64,000 nt of DNA from CAYPAV01 sp964408805 (GTDB lineage: Bacteria; Pseudomonadota; Alphaproteobacteria; UBA8366). Location of the stretch: positions 124,001-188,000 of the forward strand of contig CAYPAV010000001.1 of NCBI GenBank assembly GCA_964408805.1, given 5' to 3'. Under the pieces are notes generated by a model. The model ran no database searches. It saw only the letters and a list, made by a program, of their open reading frames with translations, and was not told the DNA's origin. The translations under genes and the position numbers were made by a program. Below, in pieces: positions 7,962-16,520 of the stretch. Each line of letters starts with the position of its first letter. The first letter of the stretch is position 1.

Positions 7962-9146
7962 ATGCCTGGGGTATTGGAAGGAATTCGCGTACTGGACTTC
8001 GGTCGTTATATCGCCGGCCCCTATTGCGCAACGCTTTTGGGCGATCTTGGCGCCGAGGTCATTCGGATCGAGAAGCTCAACGGCAGCGAGGATCGCTATA
8101 TCCTGCCGGTCGCCGAAACCGGCGAGGGGGCGATGTTCATGCAGATGAACCGGAACAAACTCGGCATGACCTTAAACCCGATGAAACCGGAGGGGCAGGA
8201 GATCGTGAAGAAGCTGGTCGCCACCGCCGATGTTGTGGTCGCCAATCTGCCCTTCGAGACGCTCCAGGCCATGGGGCTCGATCTCGACAGCCTGCGGGCG
8301 GTGAAGGAAGACATCATCCTGACCACGGTCTCCGCTTTCGGGTCCGAGGGCCCTTATTCGACCCGGGTCGGCTTCGACGGCATCGCCCAGGTCATGTGCG
8401 GTTCGGTCTATCTCGGCGGCCTGCCGGGCCAGCCCATCAAATCGGAAGCGCCCTGGGTCGATTTCGGCACCGCGTCGCTCTCCGCCTTCGCCACCTTGGC
8501 GGCGCTTCTCGAGCGCGGCAAAAGTGGGCGCGGCCAAATGGTCGAGGGGGCGTTGCTGCGGACCGCGCTCACCTTCCACAGTGCCATGCTGGCGGAGCAG
8601 GCCCTGACCCAGAAGAACCGAGAGGCGATCGGCAACCGGGGTTACAACGGCGGCCCTTCGGACATCTTCAAGACCAAGGACGGCTGGATCATCTGTCAGA
8701 CGATCGGCGAACCGCTGTTTAAACGCTGGACCGACCTGATGGGCGAGGACCACTGGCAGAGTGATCCTCGCTTCGCCAATGACGATGCAAGAGGCGACAA
8801 CGGCGAAATCATTTCCAAACGCATGGGGGAATGGTGCGCGGAGCGGACCCCGGCCGAGGCCGTGGAAGCGCTGGAGGCGGCGCGGATTCCGACCGGCCCG
8901 CTCTATACACCGCAACAAGCCCTCGACGACCCCCATATCCAAGCCACCGGGTTCCTGCAGCCCGTCGACTTTCCAGGCACCTCCAAGCCGGCCCCCTTGG
9001 CGCAAACGCCGGTGAAGCTATCGGAGACGCCCGGCGAAATCCGCCACCGGGCGCCGATCCTCGGCGAGCACACGGACCGGATTATGGCCGAACTCGGCTA
9101 CGGCGCCGCGGAGATCGCCGAGCTCAGGGAAAAGCGAGTGGTTTGA
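7962..9146 (+). CDS. CaiB/BaiF family (class III) CoA-transferase
   Basis: A 394-residue enzyme moving CoA between carboxylic acids, or isomerising an acyl-CoA. It opens with the family signature RVLDFGRYIAGPYCATLLGD and GAEVIRIEK; the catalytic Asp is in PWVDFGTA, at the position of Asp169 of formyl-CoA transferase; the C-terminal APILGEHTD motif is complete. GGAG lies 10 bases before the ATG. It is followed by a paralogue at 9285 in the same direction, only about a third identical by eye, so the two probably act on different substrates rather than being a recent duplication. Substrate not predictable. Confidence 0.9.
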   Translation: MPGVLEGIRVLDFGRYIAGPYCATLLGDLGAEVIRIEKLNGSEDRYILPVAETGEGAMFMQMNRNKLGMTLNPMKPEGQEIVKKLVATADVVVANLPFETLQAMGLDLDSLRAVKEDIILTTVSAFGSEGPYSTRVGFDGIAQVMCGSVYLGGLPGQPIKSEAPWVDFGTASLSAFATLAALLERGKSGRGQMVEGALLRTALTFHSAMLAEQALTQKNREAIGNRGYNGGPSDIFKTKDGWIICQTIGEPLFKRWTDLMGEDHWQSDPRFANDDARGDNGEIISKRMGEWCAERTPAEAVEALEAARIPTGPLYTPQQALDDPHIQATGFLQPVDFPGTSKPAPLAQTPVKLSETPGEIRHRAPILGEHTDRIMAELGYGAAEIAELREKRVV

Positions 9147-9229
9147 GCCGGGCCGATTGGTACGAGGTTCGCGCACTCGATGACTCCGTCGAAGCGGCTT
9201 GCCGGAAGGCGGGTGCGCGACAGATTTAA
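9143..9229 (+). pseudogene. Possible remnant of a metallo-beta-lactamase-fold gene
   Basis: A TTG-initiated frame overlapping the stop of the CoA-transferase reads LSRADWYEVRALDDSV, which resembles the first strand of MBL-fold hydrolases, then turns into AACRKAGARQI and stops. Only ~15 residues look meaningful. Low confidence. Confidence 0.2.
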
Positions 9230-9284
9230 AGTTGCGCGGCCGGTATGTTAAGGTCGTCGACTGATTAAACGGGAGAATACGATC

Positions 9285-10442
9285 ATGGAAACGGCGCTGT
9301 CACATATCAAGGTCTTGGATCTCACCTCCAACCTGTCGGGGCCCTACTGCGCGATGCTGTTGGGGGACCAGGGAGCGGACGTCATCAAGATCGAGCGGCC
9401 AAAGATCGGCGACGACATGCGCGTGACCCCGCCTTTCGTCGGCGACCAAAGCTCGCCCTTCATGATCTGGAACCGCAACAAGCGGAGCCTGATCCTCGAT
9501 TTCAAGACGCCGGAGGGGATCGAAACCCTGAAGCGCCTGGCGATCGAAGCCGACGTGATCGTCGAGAATTACAAGCCCGGCACCGCCGACCGGCTCGGCA
9601 TCGGCTACGAGGACATCAAGGCCATCAACCCCCGCATCGTCTATTGTTCGATCTCGGGCTTCGGGCAGACCGGCCCCTACAGCTCGCGCGGCGGCTTCGA
9701 CCTCATTAGCCAGTCGATGACAGGCCTGGCCTCAATCACCGGCCATGAGGACGAGGGCCCCCACCGGATGCCGATCCCCGTTACCGACCTCTGCGGCGGC
9801 ATGAACGGCTGCATCGGCGTGTTGACGGCGCTGGTGGCGCGCGAGCGCACGGGTGTCGGCCAGCAGGTCGATGTCTCCTTGTTCGAATCGGGCATCGCGC
9901 TCGGCGTCTACGAGGCCGGCTATTATTTCGCGACAGGCAATAAGCCGCCGAAGCTCGGCCAAAAGCATCGCGGCAGCGCGCCCTACCAGATCTATCCCAC
10001 CAAGGACGGCCATTTCTGCATCGGCGCTGCCGCCGATCGGTTCTGGGCCAAGGCCTGCAAGGTGCTGGGGTGCGAGGAGCTAATCGACGATCCCCGTTTC
10101 GCCACCAAGACGGATCGGGTCGCCAACAATGACGAATTGAACGAGATCATGGCGTCCTATTTCAAGACCAACACAAACGATCATTGGTTCGCCCTGATCG
10201 ACGCCGAGGGCATTCCCTGTGGGCCGGTGATGGACTATGTGGAGCTCTACAACGATCCGCAGACCAAGGCGCGCGAGATGGTCGCCGAGATCGACCATCC
10301 CAGTGCCGGCAAGACACGGACACTCGGCGTCCACATCAAATTGCGGAGCACACCAGGGGCGGTTCGCCGTCCGGCGCCGCGCCATGGCGAACATACGGAC
10401 GAGATCCTGGCTGAATTGGAAAATAAAAAGGCCGCGGAATAA
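9285..10442 (+). CDS. CaiB/BaiF family (class III) CoA-transferase
   Basis: A 385-residue family III CoA-transferase. It has KVLDLTSNLSGPYCAMLLGD and GADVIKIERP at the N-terminus, the catalytic Asp in PVTDLCGGMNG, and RPAPRHGEHTDEIL near the C-terminus. GGGAG is 9 bases upstream of the ATG. It lies 138 bases after the first CoA-transferase. A short inverted repeat (10430-10453) spans its stop codon. The closest family types by eye are succinyl-CoA-dependent L-carnitine/dicarboxylate-type transferases, but I cannot assign a substrate. Confidence 0.9.
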   Translation: METALSHIKVLDLTSNLSGPYCAMLLGDQGADVIKIERPKIGDDMRVTPPFVGDQSSPFMIWNRNKRSLILDFKTPEGIETLKRLAIEADVIVENYKPGTADRLGIGYEDIKAINPRIVYCSISGFGQTGPYSSRGGFDLISQSMTGLASITGHEDEGPHRMPIPVTDLCGGMNGCIGVLTALVARERTGVGQQVDVSLFESGIALGVYEAGYYFATGNKPPKLGQKHRGSAPYQIYPTKDGHFCIGAAADRFWAKACKVLGCEELIDDPRFATKTDRVANNDELNEIMASYFKTNTNDHWFALIDAEGIPCGPVMDYVELYNDPQTKAREMVAEIDHPSAGKTRTLGVHIKLRSTPGAVRRPAPRHGEHTDEILAELENKKAAE

Positions 10443-10453
10443 CGCCCGCGGCC
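10430..10453 (+). terminator. Possible hairpin terminator spanning the stop codon
   Basis: GGCCGCG (10430-10436) pairs with CGCGGCC (10447-10453) around a 10-base loop that includes the TAA of the CoA-transferase. No U-tract follows, so it is a weak candidate. Confidence 0.3.
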
Positions 10454-10536
10454 GATCTGTCGATTTGGGCCGAATTTAGGTGCCCGTCGCCTCGGTCGAG
10501 ACCATAGGCACGGTCGAAATCGCCGTCGGACGAATC

Positions 10537-10695
10537 TTACTCGTAAGACCCCGGCAAGAGCCGTTCGCTGCCGAGATGGACGACCAACGCTTCGACGGCA
10601 GTCGTGTCGATCTCGTTCATCTCACTGAAATCTCTTGAATATTCCTGTTCGTCGTCGTTCCAGCTCTGGAAACGGTTCGGATCGTAATGGGTCAT
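10537..10695 (-). CDS. 52-residue acidic hypothetical protein
   Basis: Frame MTHYDPNRFQSWNDDEQEYS...LLPGSYE of 52 residues, strongly acidic and without cysteines or a membrane segment. GGAGGAG lies about 7 bases before the ATG, one of the best ribosome-binding sites in the window, which is the main reason for calling it. It lies 78 bases downstream of the ThDP-enzyme gene in the same direction, so it may be the last gene of the E1-alpha/E1-beta/ThDP operon. Unrecognised family; function unknown. Confidence 0.65.
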   Translation of the reverse strand: MTHYDPNRFQSWNDDEQEYSRDFSEMNEIDTTAVEALVVHLGSERLLPGSYE

Positions 10696-10773
10696 TTCTG
10701 CTCTCCTCCGATAGGCATTCTGCCAACCTCCGAGGATACTGCAGCAAACGCCGTGCCAATTCAGTGACAGCGG

Positions 10774-12522
10774 TCACACCGGCCGATCGCCCTTTTCGAT
10801 CTTGAGAATGCGGCTGTCGACGGCAGGCAGCATGCGGGCCGGATCGCGGGTGACGACGACGTCGATCACGGTCGGGCGATCGCGTTCGCCTAGGCCGTTC
10901 CTGATCGCGCCCGCCAGGTCTTCCGGATCCTCGACCCGGATGCCCTGGCAGCCAAAGGCGGCGGCGATCGTCGCGTAGTTCATCTCGACCAGATCGCTCG
11001 ATTGGTATTCGCCGCCGAACATCGTGTGCTGCAATGCCTTGACGTAGCCAGACGCGGCATTGTTGACGACGATGATGGTCACCGGTGCCTTCATCCGGAG
11101 CGCGGTTTCCAATTCGCCAATCACCATGTTGAAGCCGCCGTCGCCGGTCACGCCGACGACCGGCAGATCGGGCGCCCCAAGCTGGGCCCCGATCGCCCCC
11201 GGCAGGCCATAGCCGATCGAGGCCAGGCCGCGATCGGCGATATAGGTGCGGCCGGATTTCTTGGTGTCGTACAGGAGGCCGGTCCAATGCCCGGCGAACC
11301 CGCCGTCGGCAACCAGGACCGAATCGGCCGGCATGATGTCGTTCAAGGTCTGGACGAGCCGCGCCATATGTACCGGGCGCTCGGTCGAAAGCAGACGGTC
11401 GGCCGCTTCCTCGCGCCAAGTCGCCATGCGGGGTGGAATCTCGGCCACGTAGTCGGCGCGGGCCGCCTTCTGTCGCGCCGCGTCGTCGCCGACGGCGGCC
11501 AGGATATCGTCGAGCCCGGCACCCGCATCGCTCCACAGCGCCAGTTCGGCGCGGGTCGTCCGGCCGAGTTCCTCCTCCAACACATCGAGATGAATGAGCG
11601 GCACCTCCCGCGGCAGCAACGCATAGCGCTTGGTCGCGATCTCGCCGAGCTTGCAGCCGACGACGAGAAAGCAATCGGCGCTCTCGATCAGGTCGTTGGC
11701 GATCCGCGAATAGCGCCCGAAGAGCCCCGCCGACAACTCGTGAACGCAAGGAATGCAGCCCTTTCCGCTCATCGTGTGGGCGACCGGAATGTTGAGCGCC
11801 TCGGCAAAATTCTGGAGAGAGTCCCAAGCAGCCGACAGATGAATCCCACCGCCGGCCAAGACCAGCGGCCGTTTTGCCTTGCCGATCATTTCGGCCGCGC
11901 GGGCGCTATCGTCCGCGGTCGGGCGGATGCGCCGGGCCGGGATGCGGGTCGTCGCGGGATCGACCCAGAAATCATCCGCTGTGAATTCGTAATCCTCGTG
12001 GCAGATGTCTTCGGGCACATCGACGAGCACCGGACCCGGTCGACCCGAGGTGGCGACGGCATAGGCGCGGCGGATCAATTCGGGCAGCCGCTCACCCTTC
12101 TCGACCCGGATCAGTTCCTTCACCGCGGGCGCCAAGATGTCGACCTGGCGGCATTCCTGGGTCATGTTTTTCCAGGCATGCCCGCGATTGGTGTCGCCCG
12201 CGAAGACGACCATCGGAATGCCCGCGTTGAGTGCCTCGACGAGCCCGGTGACGAGATTGGTGGCGCCCGGCCCCAGCGTCCCGTCGCAGAGCCCCGGCCG
12301 GTTGGTCACCCGGGCATAGGCATCGGCGATGAAAACGCCGCAACGCTCGTCGTTGATCAAATTGTGATCGAGGCCGGCCGCCTTCACGGCGCCATAGAAC
12401 GGCAGGAGCTGAAACCCGCCCATACCCATCATCACCTCGGCCCCGTGCGCCTTCAGCATCTCGGCCATGGCCTGGCCGCCATTCATCGGGCGGGCATAAT
12501 TTTCGGATTTGTCATTGCTCAT
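10774..12522 (-). CDS. Thiamine diphosphate-dependent enzyme, acetolactate synthase large-subunit-like
   Basis: A 582-residue protein with the three-domain layout of the acetolactate synthase/benzoylformate decarboxylase superfamily. The ThDP-activating Glu is in INDERCG (E59), the central domain contains RPLVLAGGGIHLS, and the ThDP/Mg motif starts GDGGFN (460-465) with NN about 25 residues later. ATG 12522 is used; the frame extends upstream inside the neighbouring gene without a credible start. No ilvN-type small subunit follows, and the partners are E1-alpha and E1-beta genes, so this is unlikely to be the biosynthetic IlvB. Probably a carboligase or 2-oxoacid decarboxylase of a catabolic operon. 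Confidence 0.85.
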   Translation of the reverse strand: MSNDKSENYARPMNGGQAMAEMLKAHGAEVMMGMGGFQLLPFYGAVKAAGLDHNLINDERCGVFIADAYARVTNRPGLCDGTLGPGATNLVTGLVEALNAGIPMVVFAGDTNRGHAWKNMTQECRQVDILAPAVKELIRVEKGERLPELIRRAYAVATSGRPGPVLVDVPEDICHEDYEFTADDFWVDPATTRIPARRIRPTADDSARAAEMIGKAKRPLVLAGGGIHLSAAWDSLQNFAEALNIPVAHTMSGKGCIPCVHELSAGLFGRYSRIANDLIESADCFLVVGCKLGEIATKRYALLPREVPLIHLDVLEEELGRTTRAELALWSDAGAGLDDILAAVGDDAARQKAARADYVAEIPPRMATWREEAADRLLSTERPVHMARLVQTLNDIMPADSVLVADGGFAGHWTGLLYDTKKSGRTYIADRGLASIGYGLPGAIGAQLGAPDLPVVGVTGDGGFNMVIGELETALRMKAPVTIIVVNNAASGYVKALQHTMFGGEYQSSDLVEMNYATIAAAFGCQGIRVEDPEDLAGAIRNGLGERDRPTVIDVVVTRDPARMLPAVDSRILKIEKGDRPV

Positions 12523-12544
12523 CGTTCGGCTTCCTTGATTGGGC

Positions 12545-13498
12545 TTATGAGGTGGCCGCCGCGGCGGCGATATCGGCCGCGGTGACACGGACCGTTTCTT
12601 CCAAGGGCGGCGCGTAGGGGATCGGAATGCGGGGCGCGCCAAGCCGCCGGATGGGTGTTCCGGGCAGCGCCTCGGCGACGGTGGCCGCGATCTCGGCGCC
12701 AAAACCGCCGACTTGCACCGCCTCGTGTGCCACGATCAGCCGCTTCGTCTTGGCGACCGAGGCAAGAACCGCTTCGACATCCCAGGGCCAGAGACTTCGA
12801 AGATCGATGATCTCAAGCGAAACCCCGTTTTTTGTCGCGATTTCGGCGGCCTCAAGCGCGGTATGGCGCATCAACGACCAGGTCACGACCGTCGCATCGC
12901 CGCCGTCGTGCACAAGCTCGGCCTTGCCGATCTCGACCGTGTGGCCTTCCGGCACCGCGCCTTCCAGACTCCAGAGATCCTTGTGCTCCATGTAGACGAC
13001 CGGATCGTCGCAGTCGATCGCCGCCTTGAGGAGCCCATAATTGTCGGCCGGCGTCGCCGGCATGAGGACCACGAGACCCGGTATATGAGCGTACCAAGCC
13101 TCGAGCATTTGCGAGTGTTGGGCGGCCGAGGAGCGCCACATGCCGCTCGGCTGACGGATCACCAGCGGCACCTTGGCCTGGCCGCCGAACATATAGCGCG
13201 CCTTCGCCGCCTGGTTCACCATCTCGTCGACGGCACAAAGGGCGAAATCGGCGAAGCGAAGCTCGACAACGGGCCGCGTGCCGGTCAGGGCGGCCCCCAC
13301 CGCAGACCCCATGATCGCCGCCTCCGAGATCGGCGTCGAGACGATCCGCTCCGGGCCGAACTCGTCCTCGAGTCCCATGTACTGGCCAAAGACGCCGCCC
13401 CTTCCAAGATCCTCGCCAAGCGCCCAAACGGTGGGATCGCCCTTCATCGCCTCGGCAAGGGCGGCCTTGCCGGCGTCGCTATAGGACATTTGCGTCAT
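12545..13498 (-). CDS. 2-oxoacid/acetoin dehydrogenase E1 component, beta subunit
   Basis: A 317-residue transketolase-like beta subunit (AcoB/PdhB type) that forms the ThDP site with the alpha subunit. Recognisable parts are WALGEDLGRGGVFGQY, RIVSTPISEAAIMGSAVGAA, KVPLVIRQPSG and the C-terminal domain LIVAHEAVQVGGFGAEIAA. Its ATG overlaps the TGA of the alpha-subunit gene (ATGA, 13495-13498), indicating coupled translation and equimolar production. No lipoyl E2 or E3 gene is seen in the window, so the acceptor is unknown. Confidence 0.9.
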   Translation of the reverse strand: MTQMSYSDAGKAALAEAMKGDPTVWALGEDLGRGGVFGQYMGLEDEFGPERIVSTPISEAAIMGSAVGAALTGTRPVVELRFADFALCAVDEMVNQAAKARYMFGGQAKVPLVIRQPSGMWRSSAAQHSQMLEAWYAHIPGLVVLMPATPADNYGLLKAAIDCDDPVVYMEHKDLWSLEGAVPEGHTVEIGKAELVHDGGDATVVTWSLMRHTALEAAEIATKNGVSLEIIDLRSLWPWDVEAVLASVAKTKRLIVAHEAVQVGGFGAEIAATVAEALPGTPIRRLGAPRIPIPYAPPLEETVRVTAADIAAAAATS

Positions 13499-14481
13499 AC
13501 CGGACCGCCGATGTCTTGTACGTCGGCGGTGGCGAGCGGCAGCTCCGGCCAGGGCGCATCCCGTGCGCCCTCATACGCGACCGTCATCTCGCGCTCGGCC
13601 TCGGCGGCGATGGCATCGAGATCGGCGGCCGGGACCCCGGTCCCAAAGAGATAAGCCCGGCCGCGCTCGATCGGATCGCGCGCCAAATAAGCATCGAGTT
13701 CAGCCGGGTCCCGATAGGTGGCCGGGTCGGCCAAGGTATGGCCCATATGGCGATAGGTCTCGGCATGGATGAACGCGGGGCCGCCGCCTTGGCGGATCTC
13801 CGCCACCAGATCGCCGACCAACCGATCGAGGCCAAGCACGTCGTTGCCGTCGACCCGATGTGCCGGAATGCCGAGGCTCTCGGCCCTGGCACCGGGACCC
13901 GCGCCACCAGTCAAATGTTCCGTCCGCGTTGTCGCCGCGAATTTATTGTCCTCGCAGACGAACAGTACCGGCAGATCGAAGATGCGCGCCCAGTTCAGGC
14001 CTTCGAGGAAGGGTCCGCGATTGACGGCACCATCGCCGAAAAAACACACGACGATATCGTTGTTGCCAAGAAGCTGTTTCGACTTCGCGGCCCCCACCGC
14101 AATCAAAATTCCCGCGCCGACGATCCCGTTCGATCCCAGCATGCCGATCGAGAAATCGGCGATATGCATCGATCCGCCCTTGCCGTCGCAGACTCCGCCG
14201 AGGCGGCCGAAGAGTTCGCGCATCATCGCCTCGGGATCGGCCCCCTTGGCGATGGTGTGTCCGTGGCCGCGATGGTTGCTGGCGACAGCGTCGCTTTGGC
14301 GGAGATTCCCGCAGACACCCGCCGCAACCCCTTCCTGGCCAATAGAGACATGTGCCGCCCCATTTACCAAACCTTCGTCATTGCCGCGGACCACCATTCG
14401 CTCGAAAGCGCGAATCCGGCACATCGTGGCGTAAAGCTCGCGGACGCGCTGCGGCGACGGGTCGTTATCGATTTCGGACAT
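13495..14481 (-). CDS. 2-oxoacid/acetoin dehydrogenase E1 component, alpha subunit
   Basis: A 328-residue alpha subunit starting MSEIDNDPSPQRVRELY; ATG 14481 has GGGGAGA just upstream. It has HRGHGHTIAKG and the ThDP-binding string GDGAVNRGPFLEGLN...CEDNKFA. The length and lack of a mitochondrial-type phosphorylation loop fit AcoA/bacterial PdhA. First gene of an operon with E1-beta (4-base overlap) and the ThDP enzyme (22-base gap). The combination suggests oxidation or cleavage of an acyloin or 2-oxoacid rather than the housekeeping pyruvate dehydrogenase, which normally has E2 next to it. Confidence 0.9.
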   Translation of the reverse strand: MSEIDNDPSPQRVRELYATMCRIRAFERMVVRGNDEGLVNGAAHVSIGQEGVAAGVCGNLRQSDAVASNHRGHGHTIAKGADPEAMMRELFGRLGGVCDGKGGSMHIADFSIGMLGSNGIVGAGILIAVGAAKSKQLLGNNDIVVCFFGDGAVNRGPFLEGLNWARIFDLPVLFVCEDNKFAATTRTEHLTGGAGPGARAESLGIPAHRVDGNDVLGLDRLVGDLVAEIRQGGGPAFIHAETYRHMGHTLADPATYRDPAELDAYLARDPIERGRAYLFGTGVPAADLDAIAAEAEREMTVAYEGARDAPWPELPLATADVQDIGGPV

Positions 14482-14549
14482 GTCTCCCCGGCGGACAATT
14501 GAAACCACCGGGGTTCATAGCGTTCGGACCCGGCGCACAGCAAGGGTCG

Positions 14550-16424
14550 TTATTCTGGAAGGCCGGCTATTCGCAGGGCCTTGAGATCGCGTTCCAGGTC
14601 GGCCTTGTCCTTGTGGCCGATAAAATTCTTGTACCGGGCGAGGGTAAATCCTGGCGCCAGTTTCAGCACTTCAGCGCCGGCTTTCTTCGCCGCCGCCTCG
14701 TCACCCTTCCCGGCATAACTCGCGGCGAGAAAGAGATGGAAGGCGACGTAGCTCGCATCGCGCTCGATCCCGCGGCGAAGCGTCGGGATCGCTTTGTCGT
14801 ATTGACCCGTCATGAAATAGGCATGCCCAAGCCAAGCGAGGTACCAGGCCGGGAAATAGGGATCGAGCCGCATCGCCTTCTGCAGCAGCTCGATTGCCTC
14901 CTTCGGCTCGCCGGAGAGGCGGAGATAATCCGCCAACGCCGCCAAAGTGCCCGCATGCATCGGATTGAGGGCCACCGCCTTTTGCGCGGCCGCCTCGGCT
15001 TCCCGGTGCTTGCCGAGAAATTTTTGGGCCAACGCCATGACGACCTGGGAATGGGCGCCGCTCGGATCAAGCGCCGCGGCCTGCTCGGCGAAGACAACCG
15101 CTTTCTCGAGATTCTTCTGCTTCGGTTCACCCCAGATGCGCCAGGATTGGTAATGAAAATTACCAAGTTCGGTATAGGCCCGCGCGAAACCGGGATCACG
15201 CTTGATGGCATCGCGGAACAAAGCGCGCGAGGCCGCAAAATCCTTCCACTTGAAGCGCGACCGCAACTCCAATCCGCGCAGCATCTTGTCGTAGGCGACC
15301 ATGTCGTCCGTGCCCTTCCGCGCATTGCCGCGGGCAAGGTCGGCCGCCGTCAATTCGACGGCAAGGGCTGCGACGATCTTGCCGACCACCTCGTCCTGCA
15401 GTTGGAAGATATCGTCGAGCTTGCGGTCGTAGCGCTCGGCCCAGAGATGGGTACCGCTCATGGCATCGATCAATTGGGCGTTGATGCGGACCTGGTCGCC
15501 CGCCTTGCGGAGACTGCCTTCCAGCACGTAGCGGACCCCGAGCTCCTCGGCAACCTGTTGGATCTTCACCGCCCGGCCCTTATAGGTGAAGACCGAGTTC
15601 CGCGCGATCACGAATAGGCCGGAGATGCGCGAGAGGTCAGTGATCAAATCGTCGGTCATGCCGTCAACGAAATAAGCGTCCTTCGGATCGCCCGATATAT
15701 TGGCGAAGGGGAGAACGGCGATCGAGGGCTTGTCGGGCAAGGGGAGGGCCATGCGGGTTTCGGAGGCCGTATCGGTTCCAGGTCCCTGGCGCCACCACCA
15801 GGCCGCCCCCGCCGCGAGCGCCAATACCAGGGCCGCCGCAACGAGGCCGCCGGCGAGACGCCGCGAGCGGCCGCCGCCGGTCGGTATCGCCGCTTCGTCC
15901 GCCCGGCGCACCCGATAACATCGCACCGGCCGCTCGATATTCTTGACCGATTGCTCGCCCATATCCTCGTAAGTAACGTCGGTTCGGTCGTGTACCTGGT
16001 CGTGCACCGAGGCCGAAATGCAGATTCCGCCGGGCGGCGCCAGGCTCTCCAAACGCGCCGCTACGTTAACGCCGTCACCGTATATCTCGTTCCGGTCGAC
16101 GATCACTTCGCCGAGGTTTATACCGATGCGAAAGGCGAGACGCCGGTCCGCCTCTACTTCGGCGTTCCGCGCCTGCAATTCGTCCTGAATTTGGATTGCA
16201 CAGTCGAGCGCGCGAACGACGCTCCCGAAATCGGCCAGAACCGCATCGCCCGCCAGATGAACGACGCGCCCACCAGCCGACTCGATGGTGCTCGTCATAT
16301 AGTCGAGATCACGGCTCAGCCGGCGATGGGTGCCGGCCTCGTCGAGACCGGTCAACCGGCTATAGCCGGCAACGTCGGCGTAGAAGATCGCGGTCAGTTT
16401 GCGTTCAAGGTCAGCGTCGACCAC
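14550..16424 (-). CDS. Membrane adenylate/guanylate cyclase with TolB-like and TPR domains
   Basis: About 624 residues with a GTG start preceded by GGAGG. Order: class III cyclase domain (metal Asp D17 in FYADVAGYS and D60 in HLAGDAVLADF; GDGVNVAARLE carries the transition-state Asn), one transmembrane helix near 190-212, a TolB-N-like domain (SIAVLPFANISGDP..., VRYVLEGSLRK, GTHLWAERYDR), then TPR-rich repeats to the C-terminus. The substrate-selecting Lys expected before the second metal Asp is His56 here, so cAMP synthesis is not certain. A paralogue without the membrane helix is at 61123-62865. Likely a signalling protein; no dedicated partner nearby. Confidence 0.88.
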   Translation of the reverse strand: MVDADLERKLTAIFYADVAGYSRLTGLDEAGTHRRLSRDLDYMTSTIESAGGRVVHLAGDAVLADFGSVVRALDCAIQIQDELQARNAEVEADRRLAFRIGINLGEVIVDRNEIYGDGVNVAARLESLAPPGGICISASVHDQVHDRTDVTYEDMGEQSVKNIERPVRCYRVRRADEAAIPTGGGRSRRLAGGLVAAALVLALAAGAAWWWRQGPGTDTASETRMALPLPDKPSIAVLPFANISGDPKDAYFVDGMTDDLITDLSRISGLFVIARNSVFTYKGRAVKIQQVAEELGVRYVLEGSLRKAGDQVRINAQLIDAMSGTHLWAERYDRKLDDIFQLQDEVVGKIVAALAVELTAADLARGNARKGTDDMVAYDKMLRGLELRSRFKWKDFAASRALFRDAIKRDPGFARAYTELGNFHYQSWRIWGEPKQKNLEKAVVFAEQAAALDPSGAHSQVVMALAQKFLGKHREAEAAAQKAVALNPMHAGTLAALADYLRLSGEPKEAIELLQKAMRLDPYFPAWYLAWLGHAYFMTGQYDKAIPTLRRGIERDASYVAFHLFLAASYAGKGDEAAAKKAGAEVLKLAPGFTLARYKNFIGHKDKADLERDLKALRIAGLPE

Positions 16425-16520
16425 GGAACCTCCGGTCTGGCGGCGACACCCCCGCCGCGGGCTCTTTCTAGCGCGCGCGGGGCGCCGCGCGAGTCACGAT
16501 TGGACACATCGCCGGGAGCG

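Noticed and set aside
10774..12522. Biosynthetic acetolactate synthase IlvB
   Set aside because: No regulatory small subunit follows and the operon partners are E1-type dehydrogenase subunits.
11002..12585. 527-codon plus-strand open frame
   Set aside because: Antisense shadow of the ThDP enzyme; Arg/His/Gly-rich composition with no domain.
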